Positions 1-6,651 are shown, counted from the first letter of the stretch. The stretch is 8,861 bases of DNA from Pyrinomonadaceae bacterium (GCA_018060305.1 JAGOWF010000103.1:1-8861), one strand, 5' to 3'. Translations and numbers: made by a program. The notes: a model not told the origin generated them from the sequence alone.

Positions 1-1069
1 GCTGCAGAAAGCCTGTGATCAGATCCTGCAGTTTCTCGCCTTTTCGCATTATCACTACCTTGTAGCCGTGGCCTATCCTCTTGTTTGTCGAGCCATGGAG
101 CGCGACGAGAAAGGCATCCTTGATCGCCTCGGTCGTATCGGCATCATCGAAATAGTCGAAACCGAGTGCTGATGACCGAGCGGGAAAATAGGCGTACGGT
201 GCCGGAACACCTTTGCACTGTCCCGGCCGTTTGAATTTCGGATCAGGGAAGATCTTGCCGTTTGACGAGTGGCAATACGGCCAGCCGTAATCGGCGCCGT
301 CCTTTAGCGCGTAAAAGGTCTCGTCAGGTTTTTGCAGGCCGAGGTGGTCGGAGCCCTGATTGGTGGCAAAGACATGATCGCCGATGGCGCGCAGACCGAC
401 GGCGTTGCGAAGGCCGCGGGCGAGTTCGCGCTGATCGGTTCCGTCCGGATTCATCTCGACAATGCTCGCGCGGACCTTTTCTTTTTCGACGCAGGCGTTG
501 CATGACGAGCCGACCGAGACGTAGAGTTTGCCGCCGGGCGAGAATGAAATGGTGCGCGTCAGGTGCCAGCCGCCGTATTTGTAGCTGAGGCCGTAATCGG
601 GAAACCTGGCGAGCACCTCGGGCCGCATGTCGGTGGGTTTTGTTTCGCCACGGGTGAACTTGCGCCGCGTCAATTGGTGCGTCTCAGCCAGATAGAACCA
701 TTCCTGCCCGTTCGCGTCGCGATAAAACTGGCAGCTATTCGGATTTCGCAGGTTGCTCATGTATGGGATGAGCTTGCTGAACTTGCCGCTGGCAGCGTCC
801 CAGCCGTCGAGTATGTAAACGGTGCCGCGTTTGTTGTCGGTCAGGTTATACATATCCGTGACGAAAATGCGGCCGTCGGGCGCTTTCGCAAAAAAGCGCA
901 CGCGCTTGAGCCCTTCCATCGCGGGAATCATCTCAAAGCCCTCTGCAATATTGAGGCTAAATGACTTGCCGCTCTTGAGTGTGATCTTGTTTGGCACGAG
1001 CCGCGGCTGGGCAAGCGTGAGGAGAGGAAGGACCAAGAAAGTTAACGCAGCGAGGAGCTTGATGTTCAC
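1..1069 (-). CDS. Secreted sorbosone/glucose dehydrogenase-like beta-propeller protein (3' part missing)
   Basis: The frame is open from a GTG at 1069 to the left edge (356 codons), so the C-terminus lies outside the window. Residues 1-20 form a signal peptide (MNIKLLAALTFLVLPLLTLA, then QP), so the product is exported. The body resembles the L-sorbosone dehydrogenase / PQQ sugar dehydrogenase superfamily: GGWHLTRTISFSPGGKLYVS (167-186), a C190-N-A-C193 pair, LARGLRNAVGL (217-226) and YGWPYCH (261-267). These enzymes oxidise aldoses or sorbosone in the periplasm with PQQ. H169 is a candidate catalytic base by analogy only. The GTG start is chosen because GGAGGTGA, a near-complete anti-SD match, lies just upstream and the signal peptide begins here. 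An insertion sequence starts 15 bp upstream of the GTG, so the native promoter region is displaced. Exact substrate unknown. Confidence 0.85.
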   Translation of the reverse strand, partial: MNIKLLAALTFLVLPLLTLAQPRLVPNKITLKSGKSFSLNIAEGFEMIPAMEGLKRVRFFAKAPDGRIFVTDMYNLTDNKRGTVYILDGWDAASGKFSKLIPYMSNLRNPNSCQFYRDANGQEWFYLAETHQLTRRKFTRGETKPTDMRPEVLARFPDYGLSYKYGGWHLTRTISFSPGGKLYVSVGSSCNACVEKEKVRASIVEMNPDGTDQRELARGLRNAVGLRAIGDHVFATNQGSDHLGLQKPDETFYALKDGADYGWPYCHSSNGKIFPDPKFKRPGQCKGVPAPYAYFPARSSALGFDYFDDADTTEAIKDAFLVALHGSTNKRIGHGYKVVIMRKGEKLQDLITGFLQ

Positions 1070-1071
1070 GG

Positions 1072-1080
1072 AATCACCTC
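1072..1080 (-). promoter_or_regulatory. Strong Shine-Dalgarno of the sorbosone dehydrogenase-like gene
   Basis: On the minus strand GGAGGTGAT precedes GTG by only a few bases. It decides the GTG start at 1069, since no ATG is suitably placed. The TSD of the adjacent IS (1079-1084) overlaps the 5' end of this site but leaves it intact, so translation should survive the insertion although the promoter may not. Confidence 0.7.
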
Positions 1081-1084
1081 CGAA
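1079..1084. repeat. Left target-site duplication TCCGAA of the IS
   Basis: TCCGAA directly abuts the left terminal repeat, and the same six bases abut the right terminal repeat at 2428-2433 in direct orientation. This is the expected trace of a single transposition event. Six bp is short for classical IS4 members but the length varies between subgroups. Confidence 0.75.
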
Positions 1085-1117
1085 ATAACTGATAACGAAT
1101 CACTAGCGTTGCGTTAA
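1085..1117. repeat. IS left terminal inverted repeat
   Basis: Begins ATAACTGATAAC, followed by GA and the 19-bp block ATCACTAGCGTTGCGTTAA. The right end read inward is ATAAGTGATAAC, then TT, then the same 19-bp block, giving three mismatches in 33. The stop codon of the transposase (1114-1116) is inside this repeat. Confidence 0.9.
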
Positions 1118-2286
1118 AAGTCGAATAAAGTCAATTGGTTAGCGTCATGATCTTTGAAAACTTGTAGATAAGGATGTTGAGACAGCGTATTTATCGGTGT
1201 TTTGTCAAAAATGTTGATACTCAGTATCTGTAGAATTTCGTAGAGCGAAAGGGGCAGACCGAGTTTCTTTTTGACGATGGCGACGATGGTGTAGACGGCG
1301 ACGGCGATCCATATTTGGGTTTTGACGGCGTTGGAACTGTAGCCCCAGAAGGACTTGATTTTCAAATGTTGTTTTATCCATTTGAAGAAGAGTTCGATCT
1401 GCCAACGATGTTTGTAGAGTTGAGCGATTTCGGACGCTTTAAGATCGAAGTTGTTGGTCAGAAAGACCAGGATTCGATCGTGTTCTCGGTCGTGGAACTT
1501 GATTCTTCTCAAGGGATCGGGATAACGCCTCGACGGATAAAAGCTGACGAGGCGAACCGTCTGATCGCAAAGCACGCCTGAGGCTTTGTCGGTGCTGTGC
1601 GAATAGACGCGTCTAAAGTCGAAGTTGCGATGGGCACGAGTCACAAAGAACGCACCTCTCAGAGTAATGTCGTAGAGACGCCTGAAGTCTTTGTACCCGC
1701 GATCCATGATGTAGAACCCATCGGGTTCGAAATCGATCAGGTCGAGGACGTTCAGATCGTGGACTTTCCCTGTAGTTATATGTATAAAACAGGGTATCGA
1801 GTTCTTCAGATCGAGCTGCACGTGAAGCTTCACGGCCGCTTTCGCCTTGCGGAAATGGGCCCATGTGTAAACGTTCAGGCAGAGGTCGATGATCGTCGAA
1901 TCGATGGCAAAGACATTATGTTTGAGTTCGATCTCAAGCTGGCTGTCGGAACCGTACAAACGACGCGCCTCGTCTATCAGCGAAAGTGCGAAGTCGGCGT
2001 ATATCCGCCAGTCTCTCGTTTCGTTGGCTCGCGACAACGTGGTCTTCGTGACCGCACGACCGATGCCCATGTGATACAGCTTCGAGGAGTTCGAGTTCAG
2101 ACACAACACCGTGTCGCTCAAACTCTCTCGATGCGTCATCTGCCCGAACGCCATGCACAAAAACTGTTTCCAGCAGCTAAAATGCCTGGCCCGACGTTCG
2201 CCCTTATAACGCTCGACGCACCGATTGAACTCGTTATGATCAATAAACGAAATGATCTGAGAAAAAACGTACTTCCCTTCATTCAT
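1114..2286 (-). CDS. IS4-family transposase (DUF4372 N-terminus, DDE/YREK)
   Basis: A 390-aa protein that cuts and pastes its own element through an RNase H-fold DDE catalytic site. The N-terminal ~80 residues look like DUF4372, a DNA-binding region typical of one IS4 branch (FSCWKQFLCMAFGQMTHRES, 36-55). Catalytic residues are visible: D129 (FAIDSTIIDL), D195 (YIMDRGYKDF) and E298. The IS4-family signature Y-x2-R-x3-E-x6-K is complete (Y291, R294, E298, K305). Length is normal for the family and there is no frameshift, so the enzyme is probably functional. The ATG at 2286 has no clear Shine-Dalgarno and lies in the loop of a 7-bp hairpin (2276-2293). This may dampen translation. Confidence 0.93.
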   Translation of the reverse strand: MNEGKYVFSQIISFIDHNEFNRCVERYKGERRARHFSCWKQFLCMAFGQMTHRESLSDTVLCLNSNSSKLYHMGIGRAVTKTTLSRANETRDWRIYADFALSLIDEARRLYGSDSQLEIELKHNVFAIDSTIIDLCLNVYTWAHFRKAKAAVKLHVQLDLKNSIPCFIHITTGKVHDLNVLDLIDFEPDGFYIMDRGYKDFRRLYDITLRGAFFVTRAHRNFDFRRVYSHSTDKASGVLCDQTVRLVSFYPSRRYPDPLRRIKFHDREHDRILVFLTNNFDLKASEIAQLYKHRWQIELFFKWIKQHLKIKSFWGYSSNAVKTQIWIAVAVYTIVAIVKKKLGLPLSLYEILQILSINIFDKTPINTLSQHPYLQVFKDHDANQLTLFDF

Positions 2287-2293
2287 ATGAAGG
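2276..2293 (-). promoter_or_regulatory. Hairpin enclosing the transposase start codon
   Basis: On the minus strand CCTTCAT, loop ATGA, ATGAAGG form a perfect 7-bp stem. The start codon at 2286-2284 occupies the loop. IS10 and IS50 of the same family use secondary structure to block transposase translation from read-through mRNA; whether this small stem does so is inference. Confidence 0.4.
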
Positions 2294-2394
2294 CCAGTCT
2301 ATGCCGAAAAAGCCATTCTCATTTCAAATCGTTTAACATCAAAACAATGCTTAACCCTTTATCTAACTATGTTTTCAAAGAACTATAGATTTTC

Positions 2395-2427
2395 TTAACG
2401 CAACGCTAGTGATAAGTTATCACTTAT
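2395..2427. repeat. IS right terminal inverted repeat
   Basis: Mirror partner of 1085-1117; ends ...GTTATCACTTAT on the plus strand. The 108 bp between the transposase start (2286) and this repeat are noncoding and AT-rich, and presumably contain the transposase promoter, which I could not assign convincingly. Confidence 0.9.
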
Positions 2428-2433
2428 TCCGAA
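2428..2433. repeat. Right target-site duplication TCCGAA of the IS
   Basis: Direct copy of 1079-1084 immediately outside the right terminal repeat; 18 bp upstream of the polyphosphate kinase start codon. Confidence 0.75.
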
Positions 2434-2451
2434 TTGAAAAGGTCGATATAT

Positions 2452-3318
2452 ATGGAAATTGAGAGATTTCGAATTAGTGAGGGTTCGAAGGTCGATCTGG
2501 CCGATCACCCGACAGATTTCACCGGCGATTATTCAGACAAAGACGCGGCGGTAAAAGACCTTGCGAAAAACGTCAAGCGGCTGCGTGAGCTGCAGGACGT
2601 GCTATATGCACAGGATATATATTCGGTACTGATCGTATTCCAGGCGATGGACGCGGCCGGCAAGGACGGCGCGATCGAGCACGTAATGTCGGGCGTGAAC
2701 CCGCAGGGCTGTCACATCGTCTCGTTCAAACAGCCATCGGCTGAGGAGCTCGATCACGATTTTCTCTGGCGTTGTCAAAAGGCGGTTCCGGCCAAGGGAA
2801 TGATCGGTATCTTTAATCGGTCGCACTACGAGGAAGTATTAGTCGTGCGGGTTCACCCCGAATATCTCGGCGGCCAGCGGCTGCCGCCGGAGGTTCAAGA
2901 TGCGCCGAATTTTTGGGAGAAGCGCTTTGACCACATTCGCGACTGGGAGCAGCATTTGGCTGAGAACGGCATGCACATACTCAAGTTCTTTTTGCACGTC
3001 TCAAAGGATGAGCAAAAGCAGCGATTCCTCGACCGCATCGCCGAGCCGGATAAGAACTGGAAGTTCTCAATGGGCGACGTAAAGGAACGAGGCCATTGGG
3101 ATGACTATATGCACGCCTACACCGAAGCGATGCAGGCGACATCGACCGACCACGCACCGTGGCATATCATCCCGGCAGATAAGAAATGGTTCACACGCCT
3201 CGCCGTGTCTGAAGTGATCGTTCAAAAACTCGAATCGCTCGATCTGCACTATCCGGTCGTGTCCGAAAAACATCAAGCCGAACTTGCCGAGGCGAAGGTG
3301 TTGCTGGATGGCGAGTAG
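2452..3318 (+). CDS. ppk2: Polyphosphate kinase 2 family protein (polyphosphate:nucleotide phosphotransferase, probably class III)
   Basis: A 288-aa cytosolic kinase that transfers phosphate from polyphosphate to nucleotides; class III members phosphorylate both AMP and ADP. The P-loop is AMDAAGKDG (65-73), the Walker B region FNRSHYEEVLVVRV (121-134), and the lid module spans about 185-220 (DEQKQRF, KNWKFSMGD, HWDDY). STDHAPWHIIPADKKWF (231-247) is the conserved C-terminal block. Overall layout and length closely follow Meiothermus ruber PPK2 as I remember it, hence the class III call; class II (AMP only) is not excluded. I chose ATG 2452 because AAAAGG lies 9-10 bp upstream; the upstream TTG at 2434 has no ribosome site and begins directly after the IS duplication. 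The IS sits 24 bp upstream, so any native promoter is separated from the gene. Confidence 0.93.
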   Translation: MEIERFRISEGSKVDLADHPTDFTGDYSDKDAAVKDLAKNVKRLRELQDVLYAQDIYSVLIVFQAMDAAGKDGAIEHVMSGVNPQGCHIVSFKQPSAEELDHDFLWRCQKAVPAKGMIGIFNRSHYEEVLVVRVHPEYLGGQRLPPEVQDAPNFWEKRFDHIRDWEQHLAENGMHILKFFLHVSKDEQKQRFLDRIAEPDKNWKFSMGDVKERGHWDDYMHAYTEAMQATSTDHAPWHIIPADKKWFTRLAVSEVIVQKLESLDLHYPVVSEKHQAELAEAKVLLDGE

Positions 3319-3343
3319 CTCAAAGTTAAACTTTTATGAATTG

Positions 3344-3363
3344 CCTCCGTCTTCAGACGGAGG
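3344..3363 (+). repeat. Left outer REP-like palindrome
   Basis: CCTCCGTCT-TC-AGACGGAGG, a perfect 9-bp stem with a 2-base centre, preceded by TTATGAATTG. It lies 25 bp after the ppk2 stop codon and may also act as a 3'-end stabilising or terminating hairpin for that gene, although there is no T tract. Confidence 0.8.
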
Positions 3364-3384
3364 GTAAGATGCCCTGATAAATTC

Positions 3385-3396
3385 CGGCTTTAGCCG
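3385..3396 (+). repeat. Left inner palindrome
   Basis: CGGCT-TT-AGCCG, flanked by ATTC and AAT. It ends 9 bp before the transposase start codon, where a Shine-Dalgarno would normally be, so it may also restrict translation. Confidence 0.65.
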
Positions 3397-3405
3397 AATC
3401 AAGCC

Positions 3406-3849
3406 ATGCCGCATGTGAAAGTTTGGATACACTTCGTCTGGACTACCAAGAACCGTGAACCCATGCTCACCGAGAGTATTCGGCAGATGGTATTTCAGCA
3501 CATTCGTGAGTACGCGAGGTCGAAAGGAATTTTTCTGGACTACATTAACGGCTATCTTGAGCACGTTCATTGCCTCATATCGCTTGGAACCGATCAGACG
3601 ATCTCAAACATCGCAAAGTTGTTGAAGGGTGAGTCTTCGCATTGGATAAATCAAAACAGACTATGTCCGGGCAAGTTTCGGTGGCAGCACGAGTACTTTG
3701 CGGTCGGCGTCGGCGAATCGATCCTCGACAAAACACGCGACTATATTCGGGATCCGGAAGAGCACCATCGGCACAAGCCGTTCAAGGATGAGTTTGAGCA
3801 GATGCTGCGAAAGTATCGGTTTGAGCGGTTCTCAGATGATGATCGTTGA
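3406..3849 (+). CDS. HUH/Y1 single-strand transposase (IS200-like, probable REP-associated tyrosine transposase)
   Basis: A 147-aa protein of the Y1 transposase fold, which nicks and joins single-stranded DNA at hairpins through a 5'-phosphotyrosine. The HUH motif is H53-V-H55 (GYLEHVHCLISL). The catalytic tyrosine is Y113 in the helix RDYIRDPEEHH. WQHEYFAVGVGES (93-105) is typical of the small IS200-like/RAYT group, and length is normal. The position four after the tyrosine, where IS608 and ISDra2 TnpA have the metal-binding Gln, is P117 here. Activity is therefore uncertain, although E118/E119 might substitute. No Shine-Dalgarno precedes the ATG; instead a small palindrome does. The gene fills the space between two mirror-image palindrome pairs that are its likely substrates. 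No TnpB or IscB partner is present. Confidence 0.88.
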   Translation: MPHVKVWIHFVWTTKNREPMLTESIRQMVFQHIREYARSKGIFLDYINGYLEHVHCLISLGTDQTISNIAKLLKGESSHWINQNRLCPGKFRWQHEYFAVGVGESILDKTRDYIRDPEEHHRHKPFKDEFEQMLRKYRFERFSDDDR

Positions 3850-3853
3850 TCAC

Positions 3854-3874
3854 AGCCGAATTCGGCTAAAGCCG
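3854..3874 (-). repeat. Right inner palindrome, with overlapping AGCCGAATTCGGCT
   Basis: CGGCT-AA-AGCCG at 3863-3874 is the inverted copy of the left inner palindrome. It overlaps a perfect 14-bp palindrome AGCCGAATTCGGCT (3854-3867), so two alternative hairpins compete here. It lies 5 bp after the transposase stop codon. Confidence 0.65.
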
Positions 3875-3895
3875 AGATCTTTGTTATAGCCTTAA

Positions 3896-3915
3896 CCTCC
3901 GTCTGAAGACGGAGG
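3896..3915 (-). repeat. Right outer REP-like palindrome
   Basis: CCTCCGTCT-GA-AGACGGAGG, the inverted counterpart of 3344-3363, followed by TAATTCATAA, which is the complement of the left outer boundary with one difference. Confidence 0.8.
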
Positions 3916-3937
3916 TAATTCATAAGCTGGTCGAAAC

Positions 3938-3961
3938 CGAACAATGCATGGGCGTTGTTCG
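3938..3961. promoter_or_regulatory. 10-bp hairpin upstream of the zinc-ribbon gene
   Basis: CGAACAATGC, loop ATGG, GCGTTGTTCG: ten pairs, nine Watson-Crick and one T-G that would pair as U-G in RNA. It lies between the REPtron-like unit and the ATG at 3984. No T tract follows on either strand, so an operator or 5'-leader structure is as likely as a terminator. Confidence 0.4.
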
Positions 3962-3983
3962 TTGATTGTGTTAGAAACGGGTT

Positions 3984-4583
3984 ATGTTCTGTCCAAGCTG
4001 CGGAATTGATGATCTCTCAGCAAACCAGTTTTGCCGTTCGTGCGGGGCTGACCTGCGATCGGTCCGCACTGCTCTCGAGTCACCGGATCAGATAACTGCT
4101 TCGGCAGTCACGGCCCGGGCCGAGATCGGGGCCGCCGTCGCCGCACGCATCCGTGAGATACGCACAGCCGCCGAACTGTCAACCGTCACCGAAGAGGTCT
4201 TGCCACAGATCGAGAAGTTCCTCGAATCGCCGACCGAAAGGCGTCTCAGGCGCATGCGTGTCGGGACGATTTTGGCGTCGATCGGTCTCGGCGCCGCTGT
4301 CGCGATGTCGGTTGTGAGTATGGCGAAGGGTGAGGAGGACCTGCTATTTCTGGCGGGATTGGGCCTCGTCGCGTTCTTTATCGGCCTTGGCTTTATTCTG
4401 AACGGAATATTTCTCACCGTTCCGCGACAAGACGCCCGCGATGGATCGTCCGACGCAGACGCTCAGCGCATGCTGGATAGCGACGTGAGCGATCTGCGAT
4501 TGCCCGCCACGCCAGCCCGCAATCTATTTTCGTCCGTGACCGAACACACGACGAAACATCTCAAAGGAAAAGAGAAGACCTAA
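3984..4583 (+). CDS. Zinc-ribbon protein with two transmembrane helices, function unknown
   Basis: A 199-aa membrane protein with no assigned function. The N-terminus is a rubredoxin-like zinc ribbon (C3-P-S-C6 ... C17-R-S-C20) that probably binds one zinc and faces the cytosol. Residues 40-90 are a polar, probably helical linker. Two hydrophobic segments follow at about 93-114 and 120-143, joined by a short KGEED turn, so both termini should be on the same side. The last 55 residues are polar and probably disordered. Zinc-ribbon plus membrane-hairpin proteins of this type are common uncharacterised proteins in Acidobacteriota and other phyla. The Shine-Dalgarno is weak. The TAA stop overlaps the stop of the convergent dehydrogenase gene. 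Confidence 0.8.
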   Translation: MFCPSCGIDDLSANQFCRSCGADLRSVRTALESPDQITASAVTARAEIGAAVAARIREIRTAAELSTVTEEVLPQIEKFLESPTERRLRRMRVGTILASIGLGAAVAMSVVSMAKGEEDLLFLAGLGLVAFFIGLGFILNGIFLTVPRQDARDGSSDADAQRMLDSDVSDLRLPATPARNLFSSVTEHTTKHLKGKEKT

Positions 4584-5743
4584 TCTTGCGCCCGCCGAGG
4601 CTCTGGGATCAATCGCATGATCCGATCGTCGTCCTTTGCTGCCGTCCCTCGTCCATCGCGATTTGAGGTAGAGAAATAGATGTAGCCGTCGGGCCCCTCG
4701 GCGACCTCGCGTATGCGGCCGAAAGTGCCCGCAAGCAGGTCTTCTTGTCGGACAACCTTACGCCCGTCGAGGATCACGCGAATGACGCGCGTTCCGCGAA
4801 GGCAGCCGAAAAAGAAATTTCCCTTAAAGATCGGGAACTGCGAGCCGTTGTAAAAAGCACCGCTTGCTGGGGCACAGGCCGGTGAATATTCAAGCAGCGG
4901 TGAAACCATGCCGGCCTGCGTCTCGTTGTGGTGTATCTCGGGCCAGCCGAGGTTGGCGCCGCGTTCGACGATATTCACCTCATCGCCGCCCGAGCCTTTG
5001 CCCTCGAACGTGCTCGGGCCGTGCTCGGTCTGGAACATCACACCGCTGCCCGGCTGCCATGCCAGCCCCTGAGCATTTCGGTGGCCGTAGCTCCAGATCT
5101 CAGGCCGCGCACCTTCACGTTTGACGAACGGATTGTCCTGCGGAACGGTGCCGTCGTCGTTGAGCCTGAGCGTTTTGCCAGCGAGCGAATCCAGTTTCTG
5201 CGCGGCGTTCCAGTCCGTTGCATCGCCGGTAGTAATGTAAAGCTTCTTGTCGAGGCCAATGCGAGCACGCATGCCGGCATGATTCGGGGCCCCGGGAATG
5301 TCCTCGATAATGACCTTTGGCTCAGTCAGCAGGCCGCCCGCATATTTGTAACGCATCACTTTGATCCGCTTGCCGTCCTTGTTATATGCGTAAGCGAGAT
5401 AGACAAAACTGTTGCGGGCAAAATCGGGATGCATTGAGATGTCCATGAGGCCACTCTCGCTCGACGGCTCAACATCAGGCACGGTAAATACCGGCTCGGC
5501 GCGCAGTTTGCCCTTCTCGATGATCCGCACGCGTCCCGGCCGCTCCGTTACCAGCATTTCGCCCGTTGGCAGCCACGCGAAGCCCCAGGGCACTTCAAGG
5601 CCGCCCGCGACGACCTCGACGCGGAATTGAACGCCGTCGATAGATGTTGCTACAACACTTTCGGCGTTGCCGGGCGGCTTACAGGCTATCGCGAGAGACC
5701 CCAAAAATAACATAAGGAGGACGGCTGCTCGATTGATTCGCAT
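4580..5743 (-). CDS. PQQ-dependent aldose/glucose dehydrogenase-like lipoprotein (sGDH/YliI type)
   Basis: A 387-aa six-bladed beta-propeller of the soluble glucose dehydrogenase family, which oxidises aldose sugars to lactones with PQQ and calcium. Residues 1-21 form a lipoprotein signal with an acceptable lipobox (LAIAC, C21), so the enzyme is probably tethered to a membrane outside the cytosol. Family marks: VPWGFAWLPTGEMLVTERPG (51-70), SGLMDISMHPDF (97-108), GAPNHAGMRARIG (151-163) with H155 as probable catalytic base, LYITTGD (168-174), SYGHRNAQGLAW (218-229), EHGP...GGDEVN (240-257) and the C-terminal DGYIYFSTSNRDGRG (352-366). I chose ATG 5743 since the signal peptide begins there; an upstream TTG (5761) is less likely, and neither has a clear ribosome site. 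Its stop overlaps the zinc-ribbon gene by 4 bp. It follows the BON gene by 55 bp with no obvious terminator, so it may be cotranscribed. Confidence 0.9.
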   Translation of the reverse strand: MRINRAAVLLMLFLGSLAIACKPPGNAESVVATSIDGVQFRVEVVAGGLEVPWGFAWLPTGEMLVTERPGRVRIIEKGKLRAEPVFTVPDVEPSSESGLMDISMHPDFARNSFVYLAYAYNKDGKRIKVMRYKYAGGLLTEPKVIIEDIPGAPNHAGMRARIGLDKKLYITTGDATDWNAAQKLDSLAGKTLRLNDDGTVPQDNPFVKREGARPEIWSYGHRNAQGLAWQPGSGVMFQTEHGPSTFEGKGSGGDEVNIVERGANLGWPEIHHNETQAGMVSPLLEYSPACAPASGAFYNGSQFPIFKGNFFFGCLRGTRVIRVILDGRKVVRQEDLLAGTFGRIREVAEGPDGYIYFSTSNRDGRGTAAKDDDRIMRLIPEPRRAQD

Positions 5744-5798
5744 TTGTTCAATATAGCTCAAGATACCGTCCGACCGTCGTCAGTTTTTGATCCATCGC

Positions 5799-6617
5799 TC
5801 ACGCGGAAGTGCTTTTGCTCTGTGTAGCCTCAAATTCAGAAGCTCCTCCGCCGTAGTGTGTTGCCGCGGAGAATTGCGCCCCGGAACGATCGGCACGAAG
5901 CCGATTCTCGACGTTTCGGACGCCGGAGACGTCCTCGGCGACATCCTCAGCCAGCCGCTTCTGTTGGCGGCTGTGGACGGTTCCGCTCAGGGTTACGTCT
6001 CCGTTCGTTACCGCGACTTCGATATTTGATGCGTCGAGATAAGCGTCATAAGACAATCGATCGTTGATGTCCTCGGTTATCCGTTCATCGGACCTTACAT
6101 AGCCTTTCGGGCCGTGGCCACGATAGCTGTCCGCCCGTCGATGATCCATTTCCCGTCGGCTCTCTGCCTCTTCGTCGCCGAACCACGACGCCACCTCGTC
6201 GGTTGTCCGGTTCCACCAACCGCGTTCGCCTCGTCGTTCGCGATCGGTCAAAAACCCTCGTTCCGAGTCCGGATAGTCGGTATCGTCAGCGTAATAGGAC
6301 ATCGCAGACGAGCCGTGGCCCGAATAATAGGGCCGGCTGCGATAGCCGTCATCCCTGCGGTATCCGCGGTCGTCCCGCATCCGCTCGCTGCCTTCATTCG
6401 CAGCGCCGCGGCTATGCCACAATTCCTCGTATGTGCCTTGCGAGTCGGGCGACTGCAGGCCTTCGCCATACGAGAGGCCGCCTCCGAAAAATCGTTCGTC
6501 ACCGCCCGCTGACCTCGGTCTTTGAGCTTGGTATCGGTAGCCTGGCTCATCATTGCTATGCCGCTCACGCTGAGTGCGCCTGCGGCCGTATCTATCGCGT
6601 GAATATCTTTGTTCCAT
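5799..6617 (-). CDS. BON-domain protein with long charged N-terminal region
   Basis: A 272-aa protein with one BON domain at about 175-243 (SDERITEDINDRLSYDAYLD, then IEVAVTNGDVTLSGTV and VSGVRNVENRL). BON domains bind phospholipid or other surfaces and are frequent in envelope-stress proteins such as OsmY. The first ~120 residues are rich in Arg, Asp, Tyr and Gly and look disordered. They lead into GFLTDRERRGERGWWNR and EVASWFGDEEAESRREMD (141-158), a block that in my experience regularly precedes this kind of BON domain. No signal peptide is visible, so a cytosolic location is likely. GGAGG lies 6 bp before ATG 6617. The gene lies 34 bp downstream of the CBS gene and is probably the last or next-to-last gene of the operon. 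Confidence 0.88.
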   Translation of the reverse strand: MEQRYSRDRYGRRRTQRERHSNDEPGYRYQAQRPRSAGGDERFFGGGLSYGEGLQSPDSQGTYEELWHSRGAANEGSERMRDDRGYRRDDGYRSRPYYSGHGSSAMSYYADDTDYPDSERGFLTDRERRGERGWWNRTTDEVASWFGDEEAESRREMDHRRADSYRGHGPKGYVRSDERITEDINDRLSYDAYLDASNIEVAVTNGDVTLSGTVHSRQQKRLAEDVAEDVSGVRNVENRLRADRSGAQFSAATHYGGGASEFEATQSKSTSA

Positions 6618-6651
6618 GTCTGCCTCCGTTTTCTTGATATAAGTTGATTCG

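Larger units (their letters stand above)
1085..2427 (-). mobile_element. Complete IS4-type insertion sequence, 1343 bp
   Basis: The element is bounded by terminal inverted repeats at 1085-1117 and 2395-2427 that match at 30 of 33 positions, and by a 6-bp direct duplication TCCGAA. It carries one full-length transposase gene that fills most of its length; the transposase stop codon lies inside the left repeat. No passenger gene is present. Intact repeats, TSD and an uninterrupted transposase suggest a recent, possibly still active copy. It separates two divergent genes (start codons 1069 and 2452) that would be only 33 bp apart without it. Confidence 0.9.
3334..3925 (+). mobile_element. REPtron-like unit: HUH transposase gene flanked by mirror-image palindrome pairs
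   Basis: The 592-bp unit starts with TTATGAATT and ends with its complement AATTCATAA. Each end carries an outer 9-bp-stem palindrome (3344-3363 and 3896-3915) and an inner CGGCT/AGCCG palindrome (3385-3396 and 3863-3874). The outer palindromes have centres TC on the left and GA on the right, so the two ends are inverted relative to each other. The outer-to-inner spacing is exactly 21 bp on both sides. Symmetric, inverted flanks around a Y1 transposase fit a RAYT with its REP pair better than a classical IS200 element, whose ends are not inverted copies. Confidence 0.7.

Noticed and set aside
262..964. Plus-strand open frames opposite the left gene
   Set aside because: The minus strand carries a signal peptide, strong ribosome site and sorbosone dehydrogenase motifs; the plus frames are arginine-rich or featureless.
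1597..2388. 263-codon open frame on the plus strand opposite the transposase
   Set aside because: It is the antisense of a full DDE transposase with all catalytic residues, and shows no family features of its own.
2434..2451. TTG at 2434 as start of ppk2
   Set aside because: No ribosome site precedes it and it directly follows the IS duplication; ATG 2452 has AAAAGG at good spacing.
5744..5761. TTG at 5761 as start of the PQQ sugar dehydrogenase
   Set aside because: The six extra residues would precede a complete lipoprotein signal that begins naturally at the ATG at 5743.
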